Of a stretch of DNA of 64,000 nt, positions 10,154 through 21,839 are shown piece by piece. Numbering within the stretch: the first letter of the stretch is position 1; every line of letters begins with the position of its first letter. Both the position numbers and the translations under genes were made by a program. The DNA comes from Rosa chinensis (Eukaryota > Streptophyta > Magnoliopsida > Rosales > Rosaceae): assembly GCF_002994745.2 (NCBI RefSeq), contig NC_037090.1:29804501-29868500 (forward strand), read 5' to 3'. The notes beneath the pieces are model-generated. The model was not told the DNA's origin. It made no database searches and saw only the letters and a program-made list of their open reading frames with translations.

Positions 10154-11740
10154 GGATTAAATTATGTTTAGTCCTTGTACTATGACCCTTTTTTTGTTTC
10201 AGTCCCTGATATTCTCATTTAATCTAAAAAGTCCCTAACGTCACAATTTCTGTCTGATCGATCCTCACTGTTAACATTCCATCAAATCGGACTGTTAAGT
10301 TGCTAATGTGGCACTCCAAGGCACACCAGCTCAGCAGTTTGCATGCCATGTAACGTGCAAATTGTCCAATATACCCCTGCCTTTTCCCCTATTCTTGACC
10401 AAAAAATAACTCCAAAGTGCTTGAATTTGTCACTCCAAACCCTCCAACTGCAGCAGCAACTTTTCTAAACATATTACCAAGAACAAAATTTCAGTTTGAA
10501 TTAATGTTGAATTTACCTTCGACCAAGTTCAATTTGAGAACAAAAGGGTACTTTAAATTCACTATATTCCCACTACATTACATTTCACCAAAGAAAAAGA
10601 TCAATGCGTTCCTTCCTTAATGCAATCAAAGTCCCAATTTTCCTCTACTAATTACAACACCAGCACATAAACACATCAAAAACAGCATTTCAAAGCTTAA
10701 AGAACCCAAATCCCACATGAGAATATGGTCAAATGGATTCAATACACCAAATTAAGCAGAGCTGGGTTTTCCAAATGTACCCAAAATGCCAAAGCAGAAG
10801 GGAGATCTTACAATGTCAACGTTTCTTTCATTGAGCAAAGCTGGTTTTTCCCAAGCAGCTTCTGAAACCTAGCAGGTCGCCGAACTTGGTGGATCGTGAC
10901 CGTTGATCTGGGTTCCTGTGCATGTTGGGTCTTCCTCTAAAAACCAAGAAAAGGAAAGAAGGTTGAAAATGAATAGAGATAGAAGAGCAGAGTGAGCCGA
11001 GAATAACAGCATCACCGCCACACACAGTGGTTTTAACGGTGGCTGAAATCACCCAAAACTCCAAATTTCTCAAACCTTAACTAAAATCAAAACCAAGTAT
11101 ATAGACATGTAGATCTCGAAGAGTTGATCAAGTTTCATACATCACTTACCATTAATGGTGACCAGAGTCGCCGGAAGCACCAATGCTTCTCAGCTTCGAT
11201 TCTCTTTCATGCCTTATCATTTGGACAAACCAACACCGTGGGTAGGTCGGCGAGGACGAGAGGAAACTTTTGACACCGGTGAGCCGTGACGATTTGGCTG
11301 GAATAGGAAAAACTCGCCTTAAACGCATGAAGCTTTTGGGCTTCTCTCGGCCACCGTCGCCTCTCATTTAGAGCAAGGAAGACCGGGCTTTGATTCACTG
11401 CGAAGAGGAGTCGAATGACACCAATCCGACATAGAGAGGTAGCCAGAAACTTGAGAGAGGGCTGGGTCACCGTCGCTCAATCTAATGCTCCTTAAGAAAT
11501 GGACGGAGAAGGGGCCTAAACAACCATAATAGAGGGCAGGGCTAGTATGGACATTTCGCAATTGGAAAGGCTTACGTGGCGCTAACTTTATGGCCACAAC
11601 AGCCTACAAACGGAGCAATTGAACTAAGTGTACTGATTGGATGGAAATTGTGACGTTAAGGACTACTTAGATTAAATGAGAATGTCAGGGACTGAAACAA
11701 GAAAAGTGTCAGAGTACAGAGACTAAACAAAATTTAATCC
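10154..11740. mobile_element. Mutator-like foldback element with perfect 9-bp TSD
   Basis: The ends read GGATTAAATTATGTTTAGTC and, reversed at the other side, GGATTAAATTTTGTTTAGTC. The arms match over about 115 bp, including GTTTCAGTCCCTGA and TTCTCATTTAATCTAA. The 9-mer TTAATTATA flanks both sides (10145-10153 and 11741-11749), diagnostic of Mutator-type transposition. The 1.3-kb core has GC-rich ORF-like stretches on the minus strand (10828-11597) that may be captured host DNA, but I recognise no domain and no transposase. Confidence 0.85.
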
Positions 11741-11793
11741 TTAATTATATATTGAAGTAAATTAAGGGAAAGGTAAAGCGGGGAGAGCGAATA

Positions 11794-14086
11794 TCACGAC
11801 CCTCTACAATTCCAAATAGAACATCCAAGAAAAAAACTGAAGCCGACCACACAAACAACAATGGCAAGTACTGAAGAAGTACCTAACACTGCATATGTGC
11901 CGGTAATGAATGCAATTACCATTGCAAGCATGGCACACAACATTGAAACTGCTTTATTCTCCAGATATGGCAAACCAATTATTTTCCGGAAAGCTACTCG
12001 TAAGGAGACAATAAGGTAAGCTAACACAGTGCTGCTGGAGATAATCATGGCTATTGTATTTGTTAGAACAAATGCTTTGAAAGCTGCATTTCTTGTTAAA
12101 ATAGCAGAACCCTGCTCAGGTCCTTTCTCACTTTGGTAACCACCGGGTACAGTGAAACCTGCTGCGAATGTTACTGTTGCTATGAGTGTGGCCACTACCA
12201 AAAGAACACCTATCGCTTCCTTTTCAGTATCTTTCCCAACTTTGTTATTCTCGACTAGCCTCACACCATCGTTGATCGGATGACTTGGTCTAGCACCACT
12301 GTACGTCTTCCAAAGCCTCTAAACGACCAACTTTCTACAACACAGAAATAACAGTGGCAGTTAACTGAATATATAGTACTTTTTTAGAATTATAATTAGA
12401 ATGTCCCTCAAACTAAATAAGCAGTTACACATAAAATCCACACAAAAATAAAAAATAAAAAATAAAATAGTACGTAGTCTTGTCATATATATATACCTCC
12501 ACTTCCGATAAAGTATGGTCATCATCAAGAATGATGTCAATAGCATTTAGGTCTTCCTTGTTCAAAGCCATCTTATCCACTCTAGCATCATGAATGAACC
12601 GACTCAACCGAGTAGGAGCTTTTCCATAGCGAAATAAAGATTCAGTAGCTGTTTGGAGGCGTATGTTGACTAGTCGATGGAGGGGTGTGTTTCCGGCAAC
12701 ATCTTTACCATTTAGAAGGATGTTGCTCATCCATGGATGGTTTTGAACAACCTTAGCTATTTCAAATTTCCTGTTCTCAATGGCATAATGAAGGATATTC
12801 CGCTGGCTTTGGTCGACTACTTCACAACAATCAGGGCAACGATATATAAGCTCTGTCAGTACGCCTTCATGGCCTTTGGAAGCTGCAATGTGAAGAGCTG
12901 TCTTCTTGTCATCTTTGTCAACGATATAGGCAATTGATTTATCACAATCTAGTAGCCGGCTCACAATCCATCTGTTACCGATGAGTGCAGCAAAGTGAAG
13001 TAGAGTCCATCCTTGTTCTTCTTTTGCTTGTGCCAGGGTCTTCTACTTGTCTAGCAATTTTTGCGTCATTTCTAATCAAGCAAAAAAAAAAAAATATATA
13101 TATATATATATATATGGTCGTAGTTCTATTAGCAAACAGTAATTATTCTACCTTCGACCTTGTTATCAGTTTTGTAACAAATTTGTTATTAATGTTGTAG
13201 TGTTGGTTTAATTAAGTTGTAATTTTTGTTTAATAAAATATGTAAAATGAATGCATGTTATGATAAACACCACAAAGCTTAAAATTACAATGAAAACTAA
13301 AGATTAAGTTAAAAAAAAAAAAAAAAAAACAGTTACCTATATCACTGAAGATCACTGCAGCTAGCATGTAAAGCTGTTTTACCACTAGGGCCTTGGTAAC
13401 CTGGATAAGTACAAGAATCCAGTATTTCAGAAACCAGGTCTCGATATCCCCTTTCAGCAGCCAAGTAAATTGGAGTCTTTCCAGCAACATTAGCCGAGTA
13501 GGAGAAATCAGGGTATTCTCTGCACAATCTCTTCACCACACCGAGGTGATTAAAGCGCGCTGCCTCGTGTAGGGCTGTGTCTTCCTCCTTGTTGGGTGTC
13601 CTCAACATTTGCCAAGCTTCTTCAACCTGTTTCTCAACATCGCCATGACGAGCTTTTGCTGCCCCAATAAGAACTTCAACTATACCATCAAGCCCATATC
13701 TGGCCGCAATGTGTAGTGCAATGTCGCCATTATTGTTGGGCTGCAAAAGTAGCTCTGGACACACTTCAAGCAACTGAGTGACAATCTCCTTTGACCTCTG
13801 TACTTGGGATGCAGTTAAGGTAGTTGGCCTAACTGTGTTTTCTGTGTCCCATATGTATGGCATTAGCTTTTTAATGAGCAAATCAGCAAGTAGATCGACC
13901 AGGGAGGTCATATCTGGAGATGTCAAACTTTCCGAGTTTTGTTGAGGTTGGGTAGCTTGCATGTGCTACATAAATATGTAGGACAGTGTTTTTGGTTGGA
14001 GTGAGTATTTCATGCAGAAGCTCCCCATGTGTTGAAAGGGCTTTAATATTTCCTTCGGCTGCTGCTGCGAATATCTCTGGATCCAT
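11794..14086 (-). pseudogene. ACD6-like ankyrin repeat / PGG-domain membrane protein, disrupted
   Basis: Three exon blocks are recognisable. 13337-14086 has the start MDPEIFAAAAEGNIKAL and ankyrin repeats (NTVLH, GDIALHIAARYG, DTALHEAARFNHLG, KTPIYLAAERG). 12497-13071 has more repeats (WTLLHFAALIGN, KTALHIAASKGHEG, NILHYAIE, NTPLHRLV). 11794-12334 is the PGG domain (ATVTFAAGFTVPGGY) with about four membrane segments. ACD6-type proteins act in membranes in salicylate-linked defence and cell death. This copy looks dead: a frame change near 13960 after the first repeat, a 4-base frame change near 13360, an in-frame TAG at 13043-13045, and a further frame conflict near 12270. Poly(T) tracts before the acceptors support the exon model. 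A tiny extra intron could explain one lesion but not all. Confidence 0.75.
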
Positions 14087-14469
14087 GCCACCTAAACCTG
14101 TGTTGCTAATTGCTGCAGCTTCATTCTTCGAACCAGAACTTGGAAGGCACGTTGGTTTCGGCTTTCGCAGCCTCATCATCACCAACTGGAGCCGATGCTT
14201 GATTATAAACTCTCAGATGTGGCCATGTGGGCGAATTGGAAGGATCCATGTGCTCTATACTTCTCTCCTTCTTTGGTAAATTTAAGTTGATATGGCCGCC
14301 AAGAGTGCAGTGTACTCACTGCATGTGAGCTTTTGATTGCAAGCATCAGAAAATTGGAATCGTTGAAATGGCCTGTGAAGAGAGGAACAACGGGTACATT
14401 ATATAGAGCATTTTCACTAATGAAATTAATGTTGTAGCAGAGTCTCTGTTTATTTGGGGATCACAATAG

Positions 14470-14660
14470 GAGTCCTTTTCTTGGAGTAGACATTTGGTGA
14501 AGATGCTCTCCGTGTTGTCTAAGGGCATCGATATTGCCCTGTCGTGCGGCTATGAATACATCAGTATCCATGCCACTTGAACGTACTGAGTTGCCTGTTG
14601 CAGATTTCTGCTCACAGGTTCGAACTGAAACTGGAAGGCACGTTGGTCTCTGGTAATTCA
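14470..14660 (-). pseudogene. Duplicated first exon of the ankyrin gene
   Basis: The minus strand from the ATG at 14571 reads MDTDVFIAARQGNIDALRQH and continues to a TPRKG motif. This parallels MDPEIFAAAAEGNIKAL...TPTKN of the neighbouring ankyrin pseudogene. The upstream DNA also matches (CCAACGTGCCTTCCA in both). After the TPRKG motif a stop follows and similarity is lost. It is a roughly 190-bp duplicate lying about 490 bp upstream, evidence that the locus went through local duplication as ACD6-like clusters often do. Confidence 0.65.
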
Positions 14661-15699
14661 GTGCTCTTGGAATGGTCTCAGATGAATTAGCTTCTCAGGT
14701 ATGTTTCAACGGTAGGGTTTGGAACAAGAAAGAGAATTGAGAAGGGATGACCACGTATATGGAATCACTTTGCTTGTGAATAAATTAATTAAGACCTGCA
14801 AAAGTTACTTGAGAACAAATTATTGCATCAAGGCCATTGTAAGCAACCTGGCATCTAGGCTCCCTGCTCCCATATATTTCTTATTTCTTACTTTTCTTGA
14901 TTCGCTAGTTACTTTATCCCTCTAATTCTACAGTAGAGTTGCTAACACCATTTTTCTTTTTGGTTACTAATCTTTTGTATCACACTTAAGGATCTTAGCT
15001 ATAAAAGCCTCACCCTAAAGAATTTATCTCTATGCAAGCACCAAAAATACTAAAAACCATTTTAACAGCTCAGGCCAAACAAAAGAAAAGGTACTAGTTC
15101 TATGATCTCGTGTTGATATGTAGATAGCTATTACTCCTGCATCAGCAGTTACTTGCGAAATCACAAATTAACTTGATAATCAAAACCATCTAAAAGAATT
15201 AAAAGAAGGATCAATGTTGAGACATTTTGGTACTACTGTCAATAAAGAAAAGAAAAATGTCCAAACTAAACTGTATCAAACCCTGTCCAATTGACTTCTT
15301 CAGAAGATTTTATCTCAAAAGTGCAGCTTCTATGCAGAACATCATTATGTTCTTGACTCCTAGCATGCCTTGCATACATACGAACTCTTTGCACCACAGA
15401 TGCACACAAAATACAAGTAAATATTTTAAACAATCCCATTATTTTACACCATAAAAATGATGCTAACAAGAATATACATCCATTACACCACAGGTGATCA
15501 GATGTAGGCAACTGCAGTATCTGAATATCTTAATCAATCAATTGTGTGTCCCAAGAGAAAAGTATTACGGATGTCTCCGAGTTCAAAAGTACAAATTCAT
15601 ATATTTTTCTTTTCTTGCCATATGTAATCGTTCAGAAAATCCCCCATTACTTTTTTAATAGACACACCACTCTAGTTTTTAATTCCACAATCAATATAC
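14661..15699. other. No gene seen; 3' side of the coiled-coil gene
   Basis: AT-rich spacer between the ankyrin remnants and the stop codon of the coiled-coil gene. The part next to 15700 is presumably that gene's 3' UTR. No other exon, repeat pair or RNA gene was recognised. Confidence 0.4.
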
Positions 15700-17093
15700 T
15701 CACTTTTTCTCTAACTTGACATCAGTATCTCTGACTGCCTGAACAAGGTGGTTTATGCGGTACTGGAGCTTTGCATTCTCTGCAGCGAGCTTCTTGTTCT
15801 GCAAGTCACAGAAAAAAAAGATGTCTAGCTGTCCTGCTTCCTAACTTAAACAAAAGCAGATGCAATGATGATATACCTCTTCTTGGAGTTCACTGATCAA
15901 CTTTGAATGATCCTTATTTCCAGAATCTGTGAGATTTCACATCCCAGTCCACCAACGGAAACAAACAAAAAATAAATAGATAAGGGAGCTCTGTTTTTGA
16001 AACACTGTTGATGCAAAGGAAGACCTAAATGTAAAAACCCACCTTTGTTACTAGCAAGGGCAGCTTCAAGTCTTGTTAAGCGGTCCTACAAAAAAATGAT
16101 GATAAAGTTAGCAGAATGACAGTGGGCAAAAATTCAAACGTTTCAGCCATCAGAGAAAATGGCTGGTTTCATGAACCTCTTCAGATCAATTGGAGCAGCG
16201 GGGATGTGCACGTGGTGGTAAACTATTAGCTCTCCATAGCTAGCTTAGCTCTAACTCTAACTACTACCAGATCACCTATCATCTGAAAATGAAAGGCTAG
16301 AGCTTCTTGTACCTTTCCTTCTCTAATACTTTAAAACAGAACTACTGAATGCTTTTTCAACCTAACTTGGTGTGAACATTTATGAATTTTTGCTTCCTTA
16401 GTATGGGATTGGTATACAGAGCTTCTTGGCAATTATAAACTTTTGGCATATAATTAAACATTCTTGGAGATTCGACAATGGAAAATGTTACCAGAGCAGT
16501 ATCTTATAAATCTTAATCCAACGACTGAGAAATTGCAAAATGCATAGAATAATGAGGAAGAAGTTGGTTTATGAAAGGAAACTCATATCAGTACCGATAA
16601 CATGAATCACTTAAGAGATTAAAATGGCTCTACTGAAGAGTAATTATAACTACTGATAACCAAAACCCAGCACAGAGTCTAACAGTAGAGAATTTTTCTT
16701 CTTCCTCAACTATCAGGAACCAAAACAAAGACAAAAAATTGGAAACAAGTATTATCAAGATAAATGAACTAATTATCCATTAAAATCTATTCTGGCAACG
16801 AACCCAATCAAACGCAAAAGACCATATATACCAGCAATTGTTGACAACAACAAAAACCCAACTGTACAAATCAGTGAAAACCCATTAACTTCCGTCTATT
16901 AGAGAGTAACAGTTGAGAGAGTAAGGTTTTGAGCTATGCATAAAAATTTAACGCATACTTGAGCAATTATATAGTTGTATGTAATATGTATATGTATACA
17001 AGTAAAAGAGTGGGACACCTCGGCTTCGGAGGCCCTCTGGTAAAAGGGCTTCAACGTCTGGTCCAGGACGACAGGATTCTCAGGTTGCGCCAT
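15700..17093 (-). CDS. Small conserved coiled-coil protein, four exons, 88 aa
   Basis: Exons are 17019-17093, 16043-16085, 15877-15926 and 15700-15798 (75+43+50+99 nt, 88 codons plus TGA). All introns have GT-AG ends and phases agree. The first exon gives MAQPENPVVLDQTLKPFYQR and then ASEAE. The second encodes DRLTRLEAALASNK. The third is charged and ends in ISELQEE. The last contains NKKLAAENAKLQYRINHLVQ and ends in EKK. Residues 25-80 form a heptad-like coiled coil, so dimerisation or scaffolding is likely. I believe similar short proteins occur widely in plants but cannot name a function. An in-frame upstream ATG (17109-17111) would add six residues; I chose the one giving MAQPEN because the extension is low complexity. 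Confidence 0.75.
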
Positions 17094-17116
17094 TGTTGGA
17101 GATTGCTGCACTTCTG

Positions 17117-18445
17117 AGTCCGCTCAAAAAGCTTCCAGTTTTCAACGACTGCAAATTTGGCCCTAAATAAGTCTGCACGCTAATTACGGCTCCTTTAGTT
17201 ACCTTTTCACACACACACACACACACAAAACAAAACAAAAATGATTTTTTTGTTTTAATTTTTTATATATAAATTAGAAAAGAATTTACAAAAAAAAAAA
17301 AAATCATCGTTGTCTTTTCAATTTTAAATTTTTTTTCAGTGGAGAACTTATTGAGTAGTCCCCGAATATCATTTATCTGTGGCAAGGTCGGCTCTGAGGT
17401 TGTTCCGGATCAAGGTGAAATAAAAATGTAAGTCTCTCAAATGGTTTGGTTTTTAGTGTAAGAAGTTATTTGTACATAAATTTAATAAAATTAATGCAAG
17501 ATAATTAAACATCTTAGAGCATATTTAGCAATGCTAGTTGTTTTCTGGTTTAAACCTATTTTAGCTAGTCACTTTTAAAATACGTCTGCATCAGTTCTTT
17601 TTATTTTAACTAATATTATTTAGGCAATAACGAAATCAATGTATTAATGTTATGAAATTTTCTATTACCTAGTGTTCTGCTATGGTAGAGAGCGGCCGCT
17701 TTCATGACCTATATCTGGATCTTTCCTCCATGTTTACGGAGGATCTGGGACGCTCGGAGATCAAGCTTAACAGCTGATTGGGTGATTCGCTCAAAAAGCT
17801 TCCAGTTTTCAACGACTGCAAATTTGGCCCTAAATAAGTCTGCACGCTAATTACGGCTCCTTTAGTTACCTTTTCACACACAAACAAAAAAATCATCGTT
17901 TTTTTTTTTTTCTTAAATTAGAAAAGAATTTACAAAAAAAAAAAAAATCATCGTTGTCTTTTCAATTTTAATTTTTTTTTCAAGTGGAGAACTTATCGAG
18001 TAGTCCCCGAATATCATTTATCTGTGGCAATTGGTCGGCTCTGAGGTTGTTCCGGATCAAGGTGAAGTAAAAATGTAAGTCTCCCAAATGGTTTGGTTTT
18101 TTAGTGTAAGAAGTTATTTGTATATAAATTTAATAAAATTAATGCAAGATAATTAAATATCTTAGAGCATATTTAGCAATGCTAGTTGTTTTATAGTTTA
18201 AACCTATTTTAGCTAGTCACTTTTAAAATACGTCTACATCAGTTCTCTTTATTTTAACTAATATTATTTAGGCAATAACGAAATCAATGTGTTAATGTTA
18301 TGAAATTTTCTATTACCTAGTGTTCTGCTAGGGTAGAGAGCGGCCGCTTTCATGACCTATATCTGGATCTTTCCTCCATGAACATCTGGGACGCTCGCGT
18401 AGCGAGGAGGAGATCAAGCTTAACAGCTGATTGGGTGTCTTCTCG
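17117..18445. repeat. Tandem ~665-bp duplication upstream of the coiled-coil gene
   Basis: Copy 1 (about 17122-17787) and copy 2 (about 17788-18445) both start GCTCAAAAAGCTTCCAG and both contain GAATATCATTTATCTGTGGC, GAGAGCGGCCGCTTTCATGA and AACAGCTGATTGGGTG. Differences are few substitutions and small indels: a longer CA run in copy 1, GCGTAGCGAGGAG in copy 2, and a 16-base GGATC-side change. Copy 1 begins only about 24 bp upstream of the ATG at 17093, so the duplicated DNA is the 5' UTR and promoter side of that gene. Confidence 0.85.
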
Positions 18446-18947
18446 CTCTGATTTTCCTCCTTGCGGCGAGGTCAACATTATGATGTTTAGCGTCATTGGA
18501 GGTTCGAATGGTGGAATAGCCATTCAATTCTGGTGGTAGAAAGATGTGGTACTGTGGGAGCAACGGTGAGCAGGTCAAGTGGATGTCAGCCAACATCAGA
18601 GGTAGAAGCTCAGAGGTCTAGGTGAATCCGGATGCGATCTTGAGTTTGGAAGCCAGACTGGGTCGATTGCTGCGCAGGTGGCGAGATGTTGTAGTTGGAC
18701 CATCAGCTGAGAAGGGGAGGGTCCGAACCCTTTCTATGTTGAAGACGTCGTATGGCGGCGCGGCGACACAAGGGCCTAAGGGTAGGATCCGGATTTAGGA
18801 TCTAGGTCATTTCTGGATATGAGCCTAGAGCTAGGTTTGGATATGAGATCCAGGTCAGATCTGAGTTTGGGTTGTAGCTGGGTTTGGATCTAGGCTTCTA
18901 GGCGAGTCTTTGGTTAGGCCTGGTTTGGGCTTGAGTGGTTATTTTTA
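18446..18947. other. G-rich non-coding DNA, possible retroposon remnant
   Basis: The stretch is rich in repeated GGATCTAGG/GGATATGAG-like words (18780-18930) and has no open frame of note. Its style resembles degraded LINE leader or tail sequence, but no reverse transcriptase motif is present. Confidence 0.25.
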
Positions 18948-20054
18948 GGCTAAATACTACTTATTATCCTAATATTTGAGTCTAAAATCAATTCAGTCCC
19001 TGAACTTCTAATTTAATCAAAAACACCCTGCACTTTTAATTTGGATCTAATAGGTCCAATCTGTTCTTCTTTCGTTAAGTGAGTTAGTTAACTTACTGAC
19101 GTGACTCATGCAGGACCATGTGTTAAGGTGGCATGCACAGTCAGTTTAGGAGTGGGTCCTACTATAGAAATCTAAAAACAAATACATTAATCATAACTTG
19201 AACCAACAATCTTTTACATACAAGTTACACAACAAACCACCACACTAACCTCAAAATTTACATTTATACTATATTCCTTATAATATCCTTATAATATCAA
19301 ATGAAAAAAATTATTTATGATATTCGGTTGACCTTAGTTTTTATAATACTCTATCCCTTGGATAGACTCAAGTACTTCAAAAATTTTATCATTAAATTTT
19401 TTATTTTGTTTTGTTTCTAAGTACTTTTGATGAAGATGAATTGAATACTTGAGTTTTGGTTGAGCCGAAAACAAACCCAAGTTAATAAATATTTTATCTA
19501 TTGCTAAAAAATTAAATATCTTCCTTTCAAAAAAAAATTTTATTTTATTTATCTAAAAATATTTTATTTCTCATAAAATAAAAAATGGTTAATGAATTTT
19601 TGTTTGAAATTTTAAGAGATATAATTTGATAGAGAGAAAATTCGAGGAACATGGTATAAATATAAATTGAGGATAATTTATAACAATGGTTAGAATGGTG
19701 GTTTGTCGTGAGAGTTGCATTCTAAATGTCATGAATTCGAGCAGTGGTTGGGCCATTTGTTAGAAAACTTTATTTATGATAGATTTCTAATTGCGGGACC
19801 CATTCATTTAATCACAATGTGACATGTAATCAAAGAAGAGCCCACCAAGTTCATGCCACCTCATTGTCATGTCATAACATAAGAGTCACACATGAGCCAC
19901 ATCAGGAAGTTAACGCACTAACTTAATTGAAGACTAATAGATTGGACCTATTAGATCAAAATTAAAAGTACATAGTGTTTTTGATGAAATTAAAAGTTTA
20001 GGGACTGAATTAATTTTAGACCCAAACTGTAGACTAGTAATCAGTATTTAGCCC
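18948..20054. mobile_element. Foldback element, ~1.1 kb, Mutator-like
   Basis: The left end GGCTAAATACTACTTA and the reversed right end GGGCTAAATACTGATTA match. The arms continue through TCAATTCAGTCCCTGAACTT and GATCTAATAGGTCCAATCTG with mismatches for 150 bp or more, and weaker complementarity reaches about 400 bp. Flanks TTATTTTTA (left) and TTATTTTGA (right) agree at 8 of 9 positions, consistent with an aged 9-bp target duplication. There is no coding sequence inside. Confidence 0.7.
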
Positions 20055-20189
20055 TTATTTTGATTTGTTTACTATTTTGGATAGATGGCTACTTTGCTGA
20101 AAGATTGGGTTCTATTTAGAGTGTTTTTTACGTCGAAGATGTTGTGACGATCACATCACCGGTTGCATCACCTGTTAATTTCCTGACAG

Positions 20190-20816
20190 TATCCCAGATG
20201 CAAAATCTTTGATGAGATTCTTGGAAGTTGTTAACTTTGTGAGAGATTTTATCCCTCAATTTAGTGGACTCACTACACTTCTCTCTCTAAAGATAAGTTC
20301 AAAGAAGAAATGGTCTTTCACAATAGTTGACAGTAACACTATTAGAAAGATTAAAGAATTAACGAAGAACCTGCCTCCTTTGTAGTTACCTGAAGAAGGT
20401 GACTTGATCACTTTACAGACTGATGCAAATGATTATTACTCGGTAGGAGTTCTAGCTGTAACTCCATATACAAATCATGAAAATATTTGTAAATTCCTAT
20501 CTTGAAAATTTCATTCCGTGAAATCAAATTATTCAAGAGGCGATAAAGAAGTCCTTGCTCTAATCAAATCCATTAAAGGTACATGAGCATTCTTAGGGAA
20601 TAAGTTTTTAGTCAAAACTGGTAACAAAAGAATTAAAAACTTCAAAAATTACAAGTTGGCTGATGCTCCTGATAGAGGAAGAGTTCTTCCATGGCAGATG
20701 CTTTTAACTCAATATGAATATGACATTGAAATGGTTCCAGGTTATAAAAATTATTTGCCTGACGCTCTTACAAGAGAAATGGTCATGTTCAACAGAGAAG
20801 AAAGACGCAATCCGTG
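20190..20816 (+). pseudogene. Endogenous caulimovirid reverse transcriptase / RNase H fragment, decayed
   Basis: The plus strand encodes the end of a reverse transcriptase and an RNase H domain of pararetroviral type. Recognisable pieces are FLEVVNFVRDFIPQFSGL, LITLQTDANDYYSVGVLAV (an RNase H TDA-type motif), DKEVLALIKSIKGT and YKNYLPDALTREM. The fragment carries at least three in-frame stops (near 20382, 20502 and 20584) and has lost the catalytic YxDD part, so it is dead. Shortly after, ATGGGTAATAAAATC (20868) may open the next viral ORF. The orientation is opposite to the other viral fragment at 1-1823, and relation between the two cannot be decided by eye. Confidence 0.65.
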
Positions 20817-20962
20817 AACCAAAGACCAGAACCTAAAGAAAAAAAATCTTTTGGGAAAGATACAAGATGGGTAATAAAATCATAGGATCTTTGCATGACA
20901 AACCAGGCTATCAGTTCATTGTATTATCATATGGTAGATTAGAAACGAATCGTGGCTGTCTT

Positions 20963-21197
20963 CATATACAAATCATGAAAAGATTTGTAAACTCCTTTCT
21001 GAAAAATTTAATTTTGCGAAATTAAATTATTCAATAGAGACAAAGAAGTCCTTTCTCTAATCAAATCCATTAAGGGTGCATAAGCATTCTTTGGGAATGA
21101 GTTTTTATTCAGTCCTGATAACAAAAGAGTTAAAAATTTCAAAAATAAAAAGTTAACTGATTCTGCTGATAGAGGAAGAGTTCTTCGATGGCAGATA
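20963..21197 (+). repeat. Second copy of part of the viral RNase H fragment
   Basis: This stretch repeats 20466-20698: both start CATATACAAATCATGAAAA or nearly so, both contain AATCAAATCCATTAA, and both end GAGGAAGAGTTCTTC.ATGGCAGAT. About 10-15% of positions differ, so the duplication is not recent. At its end the sequence switches abruptly to unrelated host-like DNA. Confidence 0.7.
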
Positions 21198-21835
21198 TTT
21201 TTTTTTCTTCCCTTTCTTCTATGTATTTTCTCTCTCTTTTGCTTCACTTTGGCTTTCTCTCATATATCCAAAGCCTAAAACCAAATTGATCCAACAACTT
21301 CTCAATCCTCTGTTAAGGCCGACATTAAGGCCACCGTACTTCTCAATTCATAATCCTTCTTTTGCCTCAATCTTCAACACTAGTCATCTGCAAGTAATTC
21401 CGGCGAGCCTCCCTCAATGACTCGTCATGCTTCTTCTTCCTTGTCTCTCTCCCCACTCTCCTCTCCTCTCCTCTCCTCTCCTCCTCCTTCTTCTGAGCCT
21501 TCTGAGCCTTCATTTCCCTATCAATCATCTCTCTCTCATTCCTCATTCTTCAATAAACTCCTCCCTCACCTGCCTCATCTTTGTCGCCCTCTTGCCCTCC
21601 TTATTCGTCGGCTTCCTCATCCTCAAAATTCATGCCACCACCGCTGGCATTCTCACCAGGAAAGTCAAGTACGGAAGAGGCACCTTCGCTGACTTCAACA
21701 ACGACATGTAGGACCAACTTGGCCTTCTGCCGCAATTCGATCCGTGGAAGCTTAATTACATGCTTGAACTTCGATTCCCTGTTCAATTCGAGAAGACAAG
21801 GAGTCCTTAGGACCAGGAGTTGAGCTCCTAGGGAG
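21198..21835 (+). pseudogene. Unrecognised host gene 5' fragment with one membrane segment
   Basis: A pyrimidine-rich leader (TATGTATTTTCTCTCTCTTT, then CTAAAACCAAATTGATCCAA) leads to a frame with a hydrophobic segment (SSLTCLIFVALLPSLFVGFL) followed by KIHATTAGILTRKVKYGRG, the look of a type II membrane or signal-anchor protein. A TAG follows FADFNNDM. The leader matches the minus strand of the foldback element at 26395-28042 (27735-27670), so the same gene supplied both. The product is not identified. It is fused to viral sequence on the left and Copia sequence on the right, hence not a complete gene. Confidence 0.4.
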
Positions 21836-21839
21836 ATAA

